Positions 1 to 8,941 of a stretch of 40,653 nucleotides of DNA are shown in pieces. The notes below the pieces were generated by a model. It searched no databases. It saw nothing but the letters and a program-made list of their open reading frames with translations, and was not told the DNA's origin. Position numbers and translations under genes: made by a program. How positions within the stretch are numbered: the first letter of the stretch is position 1; each line of letters starts with the position of its first letter. Origin of the DNA: Paracoccaceae bacterium (GTDB taxonomy: Bacteria > Pseudomonadota > Alphaproteobacteria > Rhodobacterales > Rhodobacteraceae); assembly GCA_014323795.1 (NCBI GenBank), contig JACONK010000015.1:1-40653 (forward strand), in the 5' to 3' direction.

Positions 1-935
1 GCACCGCCGAAAAGCCAGTCGATGCCCGCACCGCCGGAGAGACTATCGCCGCCAGCCCCACCATAAAGGAAATCGCCGCCCGCACCGCCGTCCAGCGTAT
101 CGGCACCCGCACCGCCTTCCAACACGTTGGCACCGCCATCCCCGGTCAACACGTCGCCATAGTCTGACCCGGCCAGGTTTTCGATACCCGAAAGCACATC
201 GCCCTGTGCATCCCCGCCGATGCCCGTGCCACGGGCCAGGTTCACCGCCACCCCCGCATCGGACCCGGCATAGACAGCCGTGTCGCCGCCATCCCCGCCA
301 AGCAAGCGGTCTGCCCCGGCCCCGCCGTTCAGCGTGTCGTTGCCCGAACCGCCGTTCAGCGTGTCGTCGCCCGAATCGCCATGGAGCACATCGTCACCCA
401 CCCCGCCGTTGATCTGGTCATGGCCATCGCCGCCGGACAGCCAGTCGTCGCCCCCGGGGCCCTTGTCACTGCCCCTGACACCGGTATCAAGGCCCGCATC
501 ACCGGACATCCAGTCGTTGCCATCTCCCCCGAAGAGCGTGTCATCGCCCGTGCCGCCGTAGAGGATATCGTCGCCAGCCTCACCGTAGAGAAAATCGTTG
601 CCCGAATGGCCGTCCAGCGTGTCATCGCCCGCACCGCCGTAGAGCGTGTCATCCCACGAATCGCCGTCAAGCAAATCGTTGCCGTCCCCGCCCCAGAGCC
701 AGTCCCGGCCTGAATCACCGCGAAGCGTGTCGTTGCCACCCTGGCCATAGAGCTTGTCATGGCCCGAGCCACCGTAGAGCTCGTCGTGGTTTGCGCCGCC
801 GCCGAGCGTGTCATTGCCCTTACCGCCGAGTATGGTCACGCGGAAATCAGTATCTGGCGCGAAGCGTACGCCATTGTCGTATTCATACTGCGTACCTCCG
901 CGATAAGCGGTTCGATCTGTATCGATTTTTACCAC
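1..935 (-). CDS. RTX calcium-binding repeat protein, 3' part missing
   Basis: The reading frame runs leftward from a GTG at 935 and is still open at base 1, so about 311 residues are visible and the C-terminus is lost. A purine-rich GGGGAGG lies about 7 bases before the GTG, which decides the start. After a short N-terminus (VVKIDTDRTAY) almost the whole product is tandem nonapeptides of the GGxGxDxLx type (for example GGSGHDKLYG, GGAGIDWLFG), the fold that binds calcium in parallel beta-rolls. Around residues 210-260 the array is broken by a module with GVAVNL and IENLAGS, common in RTX and serralysin-like proteins. No signal peptide is seen; RTX proteins usually leave by type I secretion through a C-terminal signal, which would lie outside the window. 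The function (adhesin, enzyme, toxin or surface protein) cannot be told from repeats alone. Confidence 0.85.
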   Translation of the reverse strand, partial: MVKIDTDRTAYRGGTQYEYDNGVRFAPDTDFRVTILGGKGNDTLGGGANHDELYGGSGHDKLYGQGGNDTLRGDSGRDWLWGGDGNDLLDGDSWDDTLYGGAGDDTLDGHSGNDFLYGEAGDDILYGGTGDDTLFGGDGNDWMSGDAGLDTGVRGSDKGPGGDDWLSGGDGHDQINGGVGDDVLHGDSGDDTLNGGSGNDTLNGGAGADRLLGGDGGDTAVYAGSDAGVAVNLARGTGIGGDAQGDVLSGIENLAGSDYGDVLTGDGGANVLEGGAGADTLDGGAGGDFLYGGAGGDSLSGGAGIDWLFGG

Positions 936-1195
936 TTTTCTGCCTCCCCAAGGGTTTTTCAGGTGCCAATCGGGGGCCTGCCTGCTGTGACTTTCAGCAC
1001 CAACGGGCTGCCAGACTCAGATTCCACGCACAAAACCCGCCCGGTATCAAGGGGGTATTTCGGATAGTACGGTTTTTTTGTCCCGGTGTCCCGGCAAGGG
1101 CGGGTCTGGAATCCCGTGCTTCTGCAACCGGGGCCTGACCCTGGCCCGGAAAGTGTACGCTGTCAAACCGGAAGACTGCCCAAAACCGCCACCCC
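936..1195 (+). repeat. Diverged inverted repeat, copy A
   Basis: This stretch, from the RTX start codon to about 1195, matches the reverse complement of about 40228-40505, the RTX-fumC intergenic region at the other end. Matching blocks include a 19-base identity around GGTATCAAGGGGG, the block GTCCCGGCAAGGGC, and a 25-base exact match at 1158-1182 that contains the likely fumC ribosome binding site at the other copy. The match even covers the bases of fumC codons 2-5, although no fumC follows here. I read it as a duplicate of an RTX-fumC intergenic region. Identity looks high but uneven; I did not compute it. Confidence 0.75.
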
Positions 1196-1208
1196 CGCAT
1201 TGGCGGGC

Positions 1209-1231
1209 GGTTCGTGTGCCGCGAACCTTTT
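1209..1231 (+). terminator. Hairpin followed by TTTT
   Basis: GGTTCG (1209-1214) pairs with CGAACC (1222-1227) across a 7-base loop, followed by TTTT. It lies just past the stop of the leftward RTX-like gene at 1253-1837 and just beyond repeat copy A. The T run points to a rightward transcript, for which there is no clear gene, so a role as a terminator is only possible. Confidence 0.3.
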
Positions 1232-1252
1232 GTACGCCCGTACAACAGGCAT

Positions 1253-1837
1253 TTATAAAGCCCATGCACCCTCCGGCCTTACCCCTGAACAATACGGATA
1301 TCCTGATTGTGGACCAGGCAGTAATGCCTCTGCCCGGGCGTCATAAAGGGTTTGCCAGCCAGAACAGGCCACGCCCTGCAAGGGAACACCGGCGGCACCC
1401 CATCCCACAATCGTGCTGCATGTGCCGTCATCCCTGGCCGTATGCCTGCCAGAGGGAGACATGTCATTGAAACGCACAGGCCAGCCGGCACCGATTGCAA
1501 AATCAACGATCACATCCTTGTCGGGCACATCAAGACCAACCGGGAACAGGTTCGCCCCGGCACCGCCCGCAAGGGTATCATCCCCAAAACAGCCGCCCAT
1601 AGCAGCAGACCCGGAACCGCGCTGGTTCTCAATCTTGCGCAGAGCACCGCCTTCGGCGTGGCCACCAACGACAAAGCCCACTGAAAGGTTCACCCGAACG
1701 CCCTCATCCAACCCGGCATAACCGGCCGTATCCGTGCCGGTGCCACCTTCCGGAACATCCCGACTGGCACAGCCCAAAAGTATACGACCACCGTCCGTGC
1801 GGGCCGTTTTATCGCTGATCATTTGCTCCGTAGTCAT
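1253..1837 (-). CDS. Small degenerate RTX-like protein
   Basis: A 194-residue product. The ATG at 1837 (MTTEQMISD) is preferred because AAAGGA lies about 8 bases upstream; the frame is open for a further 20 codons but without a ribosome site. Residues 15-115 follow the pattern of the non-repeat module in the neighbouring large RTX protein: GTDTAGYAG, GVRVNLSVG, GGHAEGG, IENQRGS, then one good repeat (GDDTLAGGAGAN) and a stretch resembling the VDF/TDF segment that often ends such arrays (DVIVDFAIG). Key positions are altered, for example GGALRK where the large protein has GDVLSG, and only one or two calcium-binding nonapeptides survive. It could be a short secreted RTX relative or a decaying duplicate. 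The C-terminal 80 residues are not recognised. Confidence 0.5.
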   Translation of the reverse strand: MTTEQMISDKTARTDGGRILLGCASRDVPEGGTGTDTAGYAGLDEGVRVNLSVGFVVGGHAEGGALRKIENQRGSGSAAMGGCFGDDTLAGGAGANLFPVGLDVPDKDVIVDFAIGAGWPVRFNDMSPSGRHTARDDGTCSTIVGWGAAGVPLQGVACSGWQTLYDARAEALLPGPQSGYPYCSGVRPEGAWAL

Positions 1838-2365
1838 TTCTGCATCCTTTCCTGATGCCATCGATACAGGCCGTCTTCTGCACGAATTACCATACACCGA
1901 TTACAGGCCACCCTGGGTAATCCCCGGGCAGGCTTGTCAAATCCTAATCGCCGGTTTCTGATCCTTTCCGGCGGGCCTGAACGCCCCCCTGAACCGGTGC
2001 TGATTGCCCGCGCCGATGCCCGGTTGCCCATGGCCTTTTACCCCCAGGGAAGCCCCGGCGCGGCCATCGCATGATCGCACGACTGTAAACGTGATTTGGG
2101 GCAGAGATGAAACCGGATATCCAACCGGCATATCCGGAGATGTGCCATGCCTGTCGCAGGGTCTCGATAGTTCCACCGCCGCGTTCACCCCCGGCGTTGA
2201 TGTTGACGAAGCGCATGCATATCTTTGCGCAGTTATTGTGCATGATCGCTTAAACAGGGCATCCCGCACCGATTCGCGGATCGGGGTTGAATTGTCCTGC
2301 GGCCGGATGCATTGATTGCACCGTTCACGACAGGCCCCATCACCCCGATAAGAGGGAACGCTTCC
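1838..2365. other. Intergenic stretch, nothing recognised
   Basis: 528 bases between the leftward RTX-like gene and the rightward lipoate ligase gene. Several open frames cross it on both strands, but none has a ribosome site together with a recognisable protein. Promoters for both divergent genes should lie here; I see no convincing -35/-10 pair. Confidence 0.5.
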
Positions 2366-3418
2366 ATGATGCACGGCGAATACAAGGTTCCGGGCGGCAA
2401 ACTGGTTGTCGCCGACCTGCACGAAAAAGACGGCAGGATCGCGGGTGTGCAAATCTCTGGCGATTTCTTCCTGGAACCGGCTGAAGCACTTGAAGGAATC
2501 AGGGGTGCTGTCACTGGCCTTTCCGTCAACTCCACCGCGCAGGAACTGGCCGCAGCCATCCGCCAGGCCCTGCCCGACCGGGTGCAGATGTTTGGCTTCT
2601 CGCCGGAGGCTGTGGCACTTGCCGTGCGCCGTGCGCTGGGAAAAGCAAAAACCTGGCAAGACTTCGAATGGCAGGTGATAGACGCGAAAGCGGTGGCACC
2701 GCGCATGCATGTCGCGCTTGATGAAGTGCTGGCGAAAGAAGTCGCCGCCGGGCGGCGGGCACCTGCCCTGCGTTTCTGGGAATGGGACCGTGCGTCAATC
2801 ATCATCGGTGCCTTCCAGTCACTGCAAAACGAGGTTGACGTTGAGGCCGCCAAAGCACTGGGGGTGGAAATTATTCGCCGGGCCAGTGGCGGCGGGGCGA
2901 TGTTCGTCGAAAAAGGCACCGCGATCACCTATTCGATCTACGCGCCCATCGAACTGGTCGAGGATATGAGTTTTGCCGACAGTTATGCCTTTCTCGACAC
3001 CTGGGTGCTGAAGGCACTCAACGCATTGGGGGTGGAGGCATCCTACATGCCCCTAAACGATATCACGAGCCCCAGGGGCAAGATCGGCGGGGCAGCACAG
3101 AAGCGTTTCATGGACAAAGTGGTGCTGCATCACGTGACCATGGCCTATAACATGGATGCCGCAAAGATGATGCAGGTGCTGCGCATCGGGCGCGAAAAAA
3201 TGTCCGACAAAGGCACGGCAAGCGCGGCCAGACGGGTCGATCCGGTGCGCAGCCAAACCGGCATGGAACGCCGCGCTGTGATTGAATCGATGAAGAAAAC
3301 CTTCCTCGGGCTGAACGGCGGCACCATCGGCGATATCACCGACGATGAATATGCCAAGGCTGAACAGCTTATCGCAGAAAAATACGGGACTGACGCCTGG
3401 CTGAACAAGATGCCCTAA
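2366..3418 (+). CDS. Lipoate-protein ligase family protein
   Basis: A 350-residue member of the LplA/BPL_LplA_LipB fold, expected to load lipoate (or a related acyl group) onto lysines of carrier domains through an acyl-adenylate. The catalytic domain, about residues 95-320, shows the nucleotide and lipoate loop IRRASGGGAMF and the lysine-bearing segment GKIGGAAQKR. The first 80 residues (GKLVVADLHEKDGRI, SGDFFLEP, FGFSPE) resemble the accessory domain that follows the catalytic domain in E. coli LplA, so the order is swapped, as in some bacterial and archaeal ligases. The ATG at 2366 is chosen because AGAGGGAA precedes it by about 8 bases; the next codon is also ATG. No other lipoylation gene is in the window. 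The substrate is inferred. Confidence 0.85.
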   Translation: MMHGEYKVPGGKLVVADLHEKDGRIAGVQISGDFFLEPAEALEGIRGAVTGLSVNSTAQELAAAIRQALPDRVQMFGFSPEAVALAVRRALGKAKTWQDFEWQVIDAKAVAPRMHVALDEVLAKEVAAGRRAPALRFWEWDRASIIIGAFQSLQNEVDVEAAKALGVEIIRRASGGGAMFVEKGTAITYSIYAPIELVEDMSFADSYAFLDTWVLKALNALGVEASYMPLNDITSPRGKIGGAAQKRFMDKVVLHHVTMAYNMDAAKMMQVLRIGREKMSDKGTASAARRVDPVRSQTGMERRAVIESMKKTFLGLNGGTIGDITDDEYAKAEQLIAEKYGTDAWLNKMP

Positions 3419-3721
3419 GCTTTCGGCCGCACAGGGAGCGGGTGCAAAAACCTGTGTCCGGACAGTCACCGGAGATACCGCTATCTGGCAGCAGACCCAG
3501 GCAACGACCACCCGCGGTTCGCATATGTACCCGACGATTTTCGGAGCACCGGGTTTGAAAACCTCTGGCAGGATTTAAGCACAGCCCGCCACAACCTGGT
3601 CGCGGTGCATGGGGTTCACACCCTGGTACAGCCCCTTGTTTCGGCATATTTATCCGGTGGCCGACCACATTCAGACAATTGATGTAAAATCTTTTATTCA
3701 TCTCTATTGATGAGGAGATTT
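3419..3721. other. Intergenic stretch after lipoate ligase
   Basis: About 300 bases with no supported gene. A weak hairpin (CACAGG pairing with CCTGTG about 15 bases apart) lies just after the ligase stop without a T run. The last 60 bases are AT-rich and lead into a tiny reading frame with a strong ribosome site at 3722. Confidence 0.4.
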
Positions 3722-3811
3722 ATGATGGAAAGTTTAGTGATAATCGCCACGTTTAATGCGTTCGCGGCAGCCCTGAATTCGGGTATCCCTTGCGATAGAA
3801 TCCAGCTCTGA
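3722..3811 (+). CDS. Possible 29-residue peptide, strong ribosome site
   Basis: ATGATG at 3722 follows TGAGGAG by about 5 bases, one of the better ribosome sites in the window. The frame encodes 29 residues, hydrophobic in the middle (MMESLVIIATFNAFAAALN), ending with TGA at 3809. It lies about 145 bases before the betaine-type operon on the same strand. It could be a leader peptide, a small membrane peptide, or chance. No family recognised. Confidence 0.3.
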   Translation: MMESLVIIATFNAFAAALNSGIPCDRIQL

Positions 3812-3885
3812 ACTATGCGCACAAGGAGCCGATTGCAGGGTTTTCGGCCAAAACCCGCCTTAGCCCAAAACGAGACTTTTACACT

Positions 3886-3907
3886 TGCGCACGGCACGAT
3901 GTGCGCA
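3886..3907. promoter_or_regulatory. Inverted repeat, likely operator
   Basis: TGCGCAC and GTGCGCA form a perfect 7-base inverted repeat around an 8-base spacer, about 50 bases before the ATG at 3957. Spacing and position suit a dimeric repressor or activator of the catabolic operon. No regulator gene is nearby, so the binding protein is unknown. Confidence 0.4.
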
Positions 3908-3956
3908 GCCAATGGACCGTCTTTACAAATTCCGATTCGTCCGCGGAGACAGAACC

Positions 3957-6407
3957 ATGGAAACCCATTCCCATGCAGTGGTGGTCGGCGGCGGCTGCCT
4001 TGGTGCAGCCCTGCTCTACGGCCTGACAGAAAACGGCTGTACCGACTGTGTCCTGCTGGAACGCACGCAGTTGACCGCAGGGTCCACGTGGCACGCGGCA
4101 GGCTTGCTCGTAACTTTCGTGCGGTCGCACAACATCTCGAAGATGACGCTTGAGACAATCCGGATATACACGGAAGTCGAGCAGAAGGTCGGCAGCTCCG
4201 TCGGCCTGCGCAAGGTCGGCCAGATGCGGGTCGCCAACACGCAAGAGCGCTGGGATGAGTTCCAATCCTACCTTCCGGTCGCCGAAGCCGCCAATGTGCC
4301 ATGTAAACTTCTGTCACCGGAAGAGGTATGCGAAATACACCCGCTGTTAAACCCGCATGCCGGTATCAAAGGCGGGATACTCCACACCGAAGACGGCTAT
4401 GTGAACCCGGCAGACATCACCCAGGCAATGGCGAAACTCGCCCGGAATGCAGGTGCCAGGATATACCGGAATACCGAGGCACGGGCCTATGAGAAACTGC
4501 CAAACGGCCACTGGAAAGTGATAACCGGCCAGGGGGAAATCACCTGCAAACACCTGGTCTTCGCCACTGGCAACTACGCCCGCGAAAACGCCCGGCGGGT
4601 GGGGCTGGACCTGCCGTGCATCCCGATCATTCACCAGTACTGGACGACCGAGACAGTTCCGGCCCTGAAGGAACGCCGGGAAAAGGGATTGCCGGAACTG
4701 CCAATCCTGCGGGATGAGGATTACGGTGCCTATCTGCGGGAAGATGTGGGATCGATACAATTTGGCCCCTATGAGTTTGAGAAAGACCTGAAGCTCTTTG
4801 CCGAAGACCGCGTCCCGCCCGATTTTGGCGCCGATCTGCTGCCGGAGGATTTCGACGCGGTGGCCCGCCAGTGGGAGCGCGCAATTGAGCGCGTACCAGT
4901 GCTGGGCGAGGTCGGGATCAAGGCCAACACCCGCGGACCATTCCAGATGACGCCGGATGAGATGCCTCTCGCCGGTCCTGCGCCGGGGCATCATAACCTG
5001 TGGCTTGCTGAAGGCATGCCCGGCGGCATCCTCTGGGGCGGTGTCGTCGGCAACCGCATCGCCAGGTGGATCATGAACGGTGACCCCGGTATGGATATTT
5101 CAGAACTGGATCCACGGCGGTATTCCGACTTCGCATCCAAGCGCTGGACAATGGACAAGGTGCGCCAAACCTGGGGCACCCACATGGATGTGCATATCCC
5201 GGGGCAGGACTATCCGTCTGCCCGTCCGATGAAGACTGCCGGATCCTATGACCTGCTGACGGCCCACGGCGCGGTGTGGACAAGCTTCAACGGTTACGAA
5301 TTTCCCCGCTGGTTTGCACCCGCACCGGAGCAGGCAATCCCGGAACACAGTTTCCGCCGCACCAAACATATGGAGTTTGTTCAAGAGGAGGTGCGCCGCA
5401 CCCGCGAGGAGGCGGGATTCATTGAGATGTCACCGATGACGAAGTTCACCGTACGCGGCCCCGGTGCCGCCAGGTGGCTTGACGGCATCCTGGCAAACAA
5501 ATTGCCGAAAATCGGGCGTATGACCCTTGCACTGGCACTCAATGACAAAGGCGGAATGGATGCGGAATACACCGTTGTACGCTACGGTGAAAATGATTTC
5601 TACCTCGTCAGCACACCCAATTGGCGCGTTTACAACCGGGATCAGCTGTGGCGGCAACTGCCAGACGACGGTTCCGTAGTGATGGAAGATATATCAGAAC
5701 ACCTCGGCGTTATCGCCCTGGCCGGGCCACGGTCCCGCGCCATTTTGCAACCGCTGACGGACAATGACCTGTCGAACGAGGCGTTCCCCTGGCTTTCCGC
5801 CCGGATGGGCGAGGTCGGCTACGCCAAAGGCGTACACCTGCTGCGCGTCAGCTACACTGGCGAACTGGGATGGGAAATACATCACCCTGCGGGCTACAAT
5901 CGCCACCTCGCCGACCTGCTGCTGAAGGCAGGCGTGAAGCCGTTCGGGCTGGAGGCGCTGGAATCCATGCGGCTTGAAAAATCCTACCGCGCGATCAACC
6001 GGGAGATTTGCAAGGATATGACACCCTATGAGGCCAGCCTGGGCCGATTCGTCGCCATGACTGAAAAGATCGGCGGGCAGGTCGTGGAACGGGAATTCAC
6101 CGGCAAAGCCGCCCTTCAGGCCCGGCTGGCGGGCGATTCCCGTGTGTTGGTGACGCTGAAATTACCCTATGCGGACACCTCCGTCATCGCCTTTGAAAGC
6201 GTCTGGAAAGACAGGAAAATCGTCGGGCGGATCACCTCCGGCGGGTTCAGTTACTATATGAACCATGACGTGGCGATGGCACTTGTACCGCAGGAACTTG
6301 CCGCGGACGGCACCGAACTGCAAGTGAAAATCCACAATGAACTGCGCGATGCAGTGGTGATAGCCGGGTGTGTTTACGACCCGACTGGTGCCCGTGCACG
6401 TGCGTAA
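3957..6407 (+). CDS. Dimethylglycine/sarcosine dehydrogenase-like flavoprotein with GcvT domain
   Basis: An 816-residue two-part enzyme. Residues 5-380 are a DAO-type FAD oxidoreductase with the dinucleotide motif GGGCLG (11-16) and the segment STWHAAGL, whose His46 sits where dimethylglycine and sarcosine dehydrogenases bind FAD covalently. Then come a short FAO_M-like linker and, from about 430, a GcvT (aminomethyltransferase) half with its C-terminal barrel. Such enzymes oxidatively remove N-methyl groups and pass the one-carbon unit to tetrahydrofolate. The ATG at 3957 has CGGAGAC about 7 bases upstream. It is the first gene of a tight operon; its stop TAAGGA also supplies the ribosome site of the MttB gene. 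The substrate could be dimethylglycine, sarcosine or another N-methyl amine; the context favours a methylated amino acid. Confidence 0.88.
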   Translation: METHSHAVVVGGGCLGAALLYGLTENGCTDCVLLERTQLTAGSTWHAAGLLVTFVRSHNISKMTLETIRIYTEVEQKVGSSVGLRKVGQMRVANTQERWDEFQSYLPVAEAANVPCKLLSPEEVCEIHPLLNPHAGIKGGILHTEDGYVNPADITQAMAKLARNAGARIYRNTEARAYEKLPNGHWKVITGQGEITCKHLVFATGNYARENARRVGLDLPCIPIIHQYWTTETVPALKERREKGLPELPILRDEDYGAYLREDVGSIQFGPYEFEKDLKLFAEDRVPPDFGADLLPEDFDAVARQWERAIERVPVLGEVGIKANTRGPFQMTPDEMPLAGPAPGHHNLWLAEGMPGGILWGGVVGNRIARWIMNGDPGMDISELDPRRYSDFASKRWTMDKVRQTWGTHMDVHIPGQDYPSARPMKTAGSYDLLTAHGAVWTSFNGYEFPRWFAPAPEQAIPEHSFRRTKHMEFVQEEVRRTREEAGFIEMSPMTKFTVRGPGAARWLDGILANKLPKIGRMTLALALNDKGGMDAEYTVVRYGENDFYLVSTPNWRVYNRDQLWRQLPDDGSVVMEDISEHLGVIALAGPRSRAILQPLTDNDLSNEAFPWLSARMGEVGYAKGVHLLRVSYTGELGWEIHHPAGYNRHLADLLLKAGVKPFGLEALESMRLEKSYRAINREICKDMTPYEASLGRFVAMTEKIGGQVVEREFTGKAALQARLAGDSRVLVTLKLPYADTSVIAFESVWKDRKIVGRITSGGFSYYMNHDVAMALVPQELAADGTELQVKIHNELRDAVVIAGCVYDPTGARARA

Positions 6408-6418
6408 GGAAACGAAAA

Positions 6419-7933
6419 ATGGCCCAGGCACGAACCCGGGGCGGACGCACCGCCCGTATAGAGGCGCGCACAAACCCGCCGCCGGTTTACCTCCCGACTC
6501 TCAACCGCGTCGTCGGCCCGATTGATCTGCTTGATCCGGAGGGGGTGGAGCGCATCCACAATACAGCCATGTCAATCCTGGAGACGACGGGCATCGAATT
6601 CCGCGACGCGACCGCGATCGCCGACTGGAAGTGTGCCGGGGCGGATGTGAAAGGGGAGCGGATACGCATCGGGCGCGACATGCTGATGGATTTGATTTCA
6701 ACAGTCCCCGGCAGATGGGACTACCACGCGAGAAATCCGGAGCGAACTGTCCGGGTGGGCGGGCGCGACACGATCTTCGCCAACGCCTACGGTGCGCCGT
6801 TTGTCTATGGACTTGACGGGGTGCGGCACCCGTCCACACTCCAGGACGCGCACAACCTCTTCATGATGGCGCAGATGAGCCAGGCCATGCACGTCCCCGG
6901 TATCCTGCCTTGCGAACCGCAGGACGTGCCGGTGCCGCAGCGCCACCTGGAGCTGGTGCACGCCGCACTTATGCTGACAGACAAGCCGATAAAAGGCCCG
7001 GTCCTGTCCGAAACGGCAGCGCGGGACACAATGGAAATGCTGCGCATCGTCCACGGCGAGGATTTCGTGGATAAAAACGTGGTTACCGCCGCACTGCTGA
7101 ACTGCAACACGCCGCTCGTCTGGGACGCAACCATGTTGCAGAGCCTGCGCGTCTACGCTGCCGCAAACCAGCCGTGTCTGCTTTCACCCTTCGTACTTGC
7201 CGGGGCTTCTACGCCCGCCAGCCCGCAAGGCGGTGTGGCGCTCCTGATCGCCGAAGCGCTCGCCGGGATGGCCTACGCCCAGATTATCCGGCGCGGCTGC
7301 CCGATGGTACTGGGCGTCGGGATCATGGGGGTATCGATGAAAACCGGGGCACCGATGATGGGTTCACCCGAATCGGGTCTTATGAACCTGATCGTAGGCC
7401 AAATGGCGCGCCACTACAGCGTCCCGTGGCGATCCTGCACCATGTGGTCAGGTGCCAAGGCCGCTGATCTGCAAGCGGGTTTTGACAGCGCGAACACCAT
7501 GTGGGCGGTACTTATGGGGGGGTGCAACTACGTTGTCCACTCTGCCGGTTTTGTGGAGGGTGCGCTCGGCGTCAGCTACTCCAAATGGATTCAGGACAGC
7601 TACCAATTGGAAGGCTACTATCGCTTCTTTTCCGGTCTGAAAGAAGAAAACATCGATGCGCTTCTGGACGATATAAACGCCATCGGACCGGGCGGGCACT
7701 TCCTCGGCACCGATCACACGCGCGAAAACCCAATGTTCATTAACCCCTTGCAAAACAATGACAGTTTTGAACAGTGGGAGGCGGAGGGTTCCAAAACTGC
7801 AGACGAAACGGGACGTGAGGCGGCACGGAAGATGCTGCACAATTACGTCAAGCCGCCGATGCCGGATGACCAGGCGGGCGCACTGCGGGAGTTCGTGGAA
7901 CGCAGGCGCATCGCATATTCAGACCGGGGGTAA
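6419..7933 (+). CDS. MttB-family methylamine/betaine methyltransferase, no pyrrolysine
   Basis: A 504-residue protein of the trimethylamine methyltransferase (MttB) superfamily, a TIM-barrel enzyme that moves a methyl group from a quaternary or tertiary amine to a corrinoid protein. Family-like segments include RGCPMVLGVGIMG and GAPMMGSPESGLMN. The frame runs unbroken from ATG 6419 to TAA with no internal TAG, so it is of the non-pyrrolysine type, the branch that contains glycine betaine methyltransferase MtgB. The ribosome site AAGGA overlaps the stop of the flavoprotein gene. No corrinoid protein (MttC-like) or its activase is in the window, so the methyl acceptor would be encoded elsewhere or differ. 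A G7 run lies near 7515, inside the gene. Substrate is not assignable from sequence. Confidence 0.85.
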   Translation: MAQARTRGGRTARIEARTNPPPVYLPTLNRVVGPIDLLDPEGVERIHNTAMSILETTGIEFRDATAIADWKCAGADVKGERIRIGRDMLMDLISTVPGRWDYHARNPERTVRVGGRDTIFANAYGAPFVYGLDGVRHPSTLQDAHNLFMMAQMSQAMHVPGILPCEPQDVPVPQRHLELVHAALMLTDKPIKGPVLSETAARDTMEMLRIVHGEDFVDKNVVTAALLNCNTPLVWDATMLQSLRVYAAANQPCLLSPFVLAGASTPASPQGGVALLIAEALAGMAYAQIIRRGCPMVLGVGIMGVSMKTGAPMMGSPESGLMNLIVGQMARHYSVPWRSCTMWSGAKAADLQAGFDSANTMWAVLMGGCNYVVHSAGFVEGALGVSYSKWIQDSYQLEGYYRFFSGLKEENIDALLDDINAIGPGGHFLGTDHTRENPMFINPLQNNDSFEQWEAEGSKTADETGREAARKMLHNYVKPPMPDDQAGALREFVERRRIAYSDRG

Positions 7934-7934
7934 G

Positions 7935-8933
7935 ATGGCACACATGACGCTGGCAGAGGTTCGCGATATCGCCAGGGCGATCCTGACCAGGGCCGGAATG
8001 GACGAGCACGGCAGCGACGTTCTGGCGAACCTTGTAATGCGGTCTGAACGGGACGGCCCCCGCAGCCACGGATTACGGATGCTGCCAGTCTATGTGCAGA
8101 GTTTCAGGAGCGGTTATGCCAACCCCGAAGCCAGGCCGGCGGTGGAACACCGGGCCCCGGGTCTGCTGCGCGGCAACGGGGATAACGGCTACTATCAGAT
8201 CGCCCGGCAGGCAGCGACGGCGGGATTGATCGCCGCTGCCCGCGAAAACGGCGTTGCAGCCTTTACGTGCGCGAATTGCCACCACCTCGGCGCACTGCGG
8301 TTTGATACAGAACCGTTGGCAGAGGCGGGGCTGGTGGCACTCGGCATGGTGAACTCCATGTCAATGGTGGTGCCGCATGGCGGTAAACGCCCGGTCTTCG
8401 GTACCAACCCGATAAGTTTTGCCGCCCCCCGAATCGGTACCGCACCGATTGTCTGGGATCAGGCGACCTCCGTCGTGGCCCTGATGGATGTGAAGATGGC
8501 CGCAGCCGAAGGCCATAACCTGCCATGCGACGGCGGGCTTGATCCGCAAGGCAACCCAAGCCAGGATCCGAATGCGATCCTTGAAAGCAAAAGCCTGCTG
8601 CCCTTCGGGGAACATAAGGGCAGTGCCATCGGCCTGATGGTAGAGATCATGGGGGCTGCCCTCGCCGGCGGTACGCTGGCCATCGACAACGCGGACCGCG
8701 CAGCCCATGGCGGGCTAAACGTCAAAGGCGGTGCGACGCTGATTGCGATGGACCCAGGCCGTTTCGGCAACCCTGCCTTCAACGACTACGTCTCCCGCAT
8801 CTGTGCAGAGATTGACGGCAACGGCGACGCCCGGGTTCCGGGCGACGGGCGGCTTTCCCGCCGGGCAAAGGCGGAGATCAGTGGCGTCGCCCTCAGCGAC
8901 GAACTGATGGCGCAGCTGACCGGGCTGACCTGA
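7935..8933 (+). CDS. Ldh2-family NAD(P)H dehydrogenase (malate/lactate/imine type)
   Basis: A 332-residue member of the Ldh_2 family, which holds L-sulfolactate, ureidoglycolate and malate dehydrogenases and the delta-1-piperideine/pyrroline-2-carboxylate reductases. Seen motifs are RDGPRSHG (SHG at 44-46, with the catalytic His), FGTNPISFAAP and PFGEHKGSAIG. It starts one base after the TAA of the MttB gene; the G run before that stop may act as the ribosome site. The second in-frame ATG at 7944 is possible. Beside a D-amino-acid-dehydrogenase-like gene, a role in reducing a cyclic imine made from a proline-like compound is attractive but inferred; malate- or ureidoglycolate-type activity remains possible. 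Confidence 0.85.
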   Translation: MAHMTLAEVRDIARAILTRAGMDEHGSDVLANLVMRSERDGPRSHGLRMLPVYVQSFRSGYANPEARPAVEHRAPGLLRGNGDNGYYQIARQAATAGLIAAARENGVAAFTCANCHHLGALRFDTEPLAEAGLVALGMVNSMSMVVPHGGKRPVFGTNPISFAAPRIGTAPIVWDQATSVVALMDVKMAAAEGHNLPCDGGLDPQGNPSQDPNAILESKSLLPFGEHKGSAIGLMVEIMGAALAGGTLAIDNADRAAHGGLNVKGGATLIAMDPGRFGNPAFNDYVSRICAEIDGNGDARVPGDGRLSRRAKAEISGVALSDELMAQLTGLT

Positions 8934-8941
8934 CCTGCGCC

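Noticed and set aside
356-814. Alternative minus-strand frame inside the RTX array
   Set aside because: The frame that gives canonical GGxGxDxL repeats is the coding one; this frame gives low-complexity Thr/Ala/Arg sequence.
7515-7521. G7 run in the MttB-family gene as a phase-variable site
   Set aside because: The frame is intact across it, it is short, and the gene is metabolic; chance in a GC-rich gene is enough.
6419-7933. Pyrrolysine-coding MttB with an in-frame amber codon
   Set aside because: The frame is continuous from ATG to TAA with no TAG, and no pylT/pylS-like sequence was seen.
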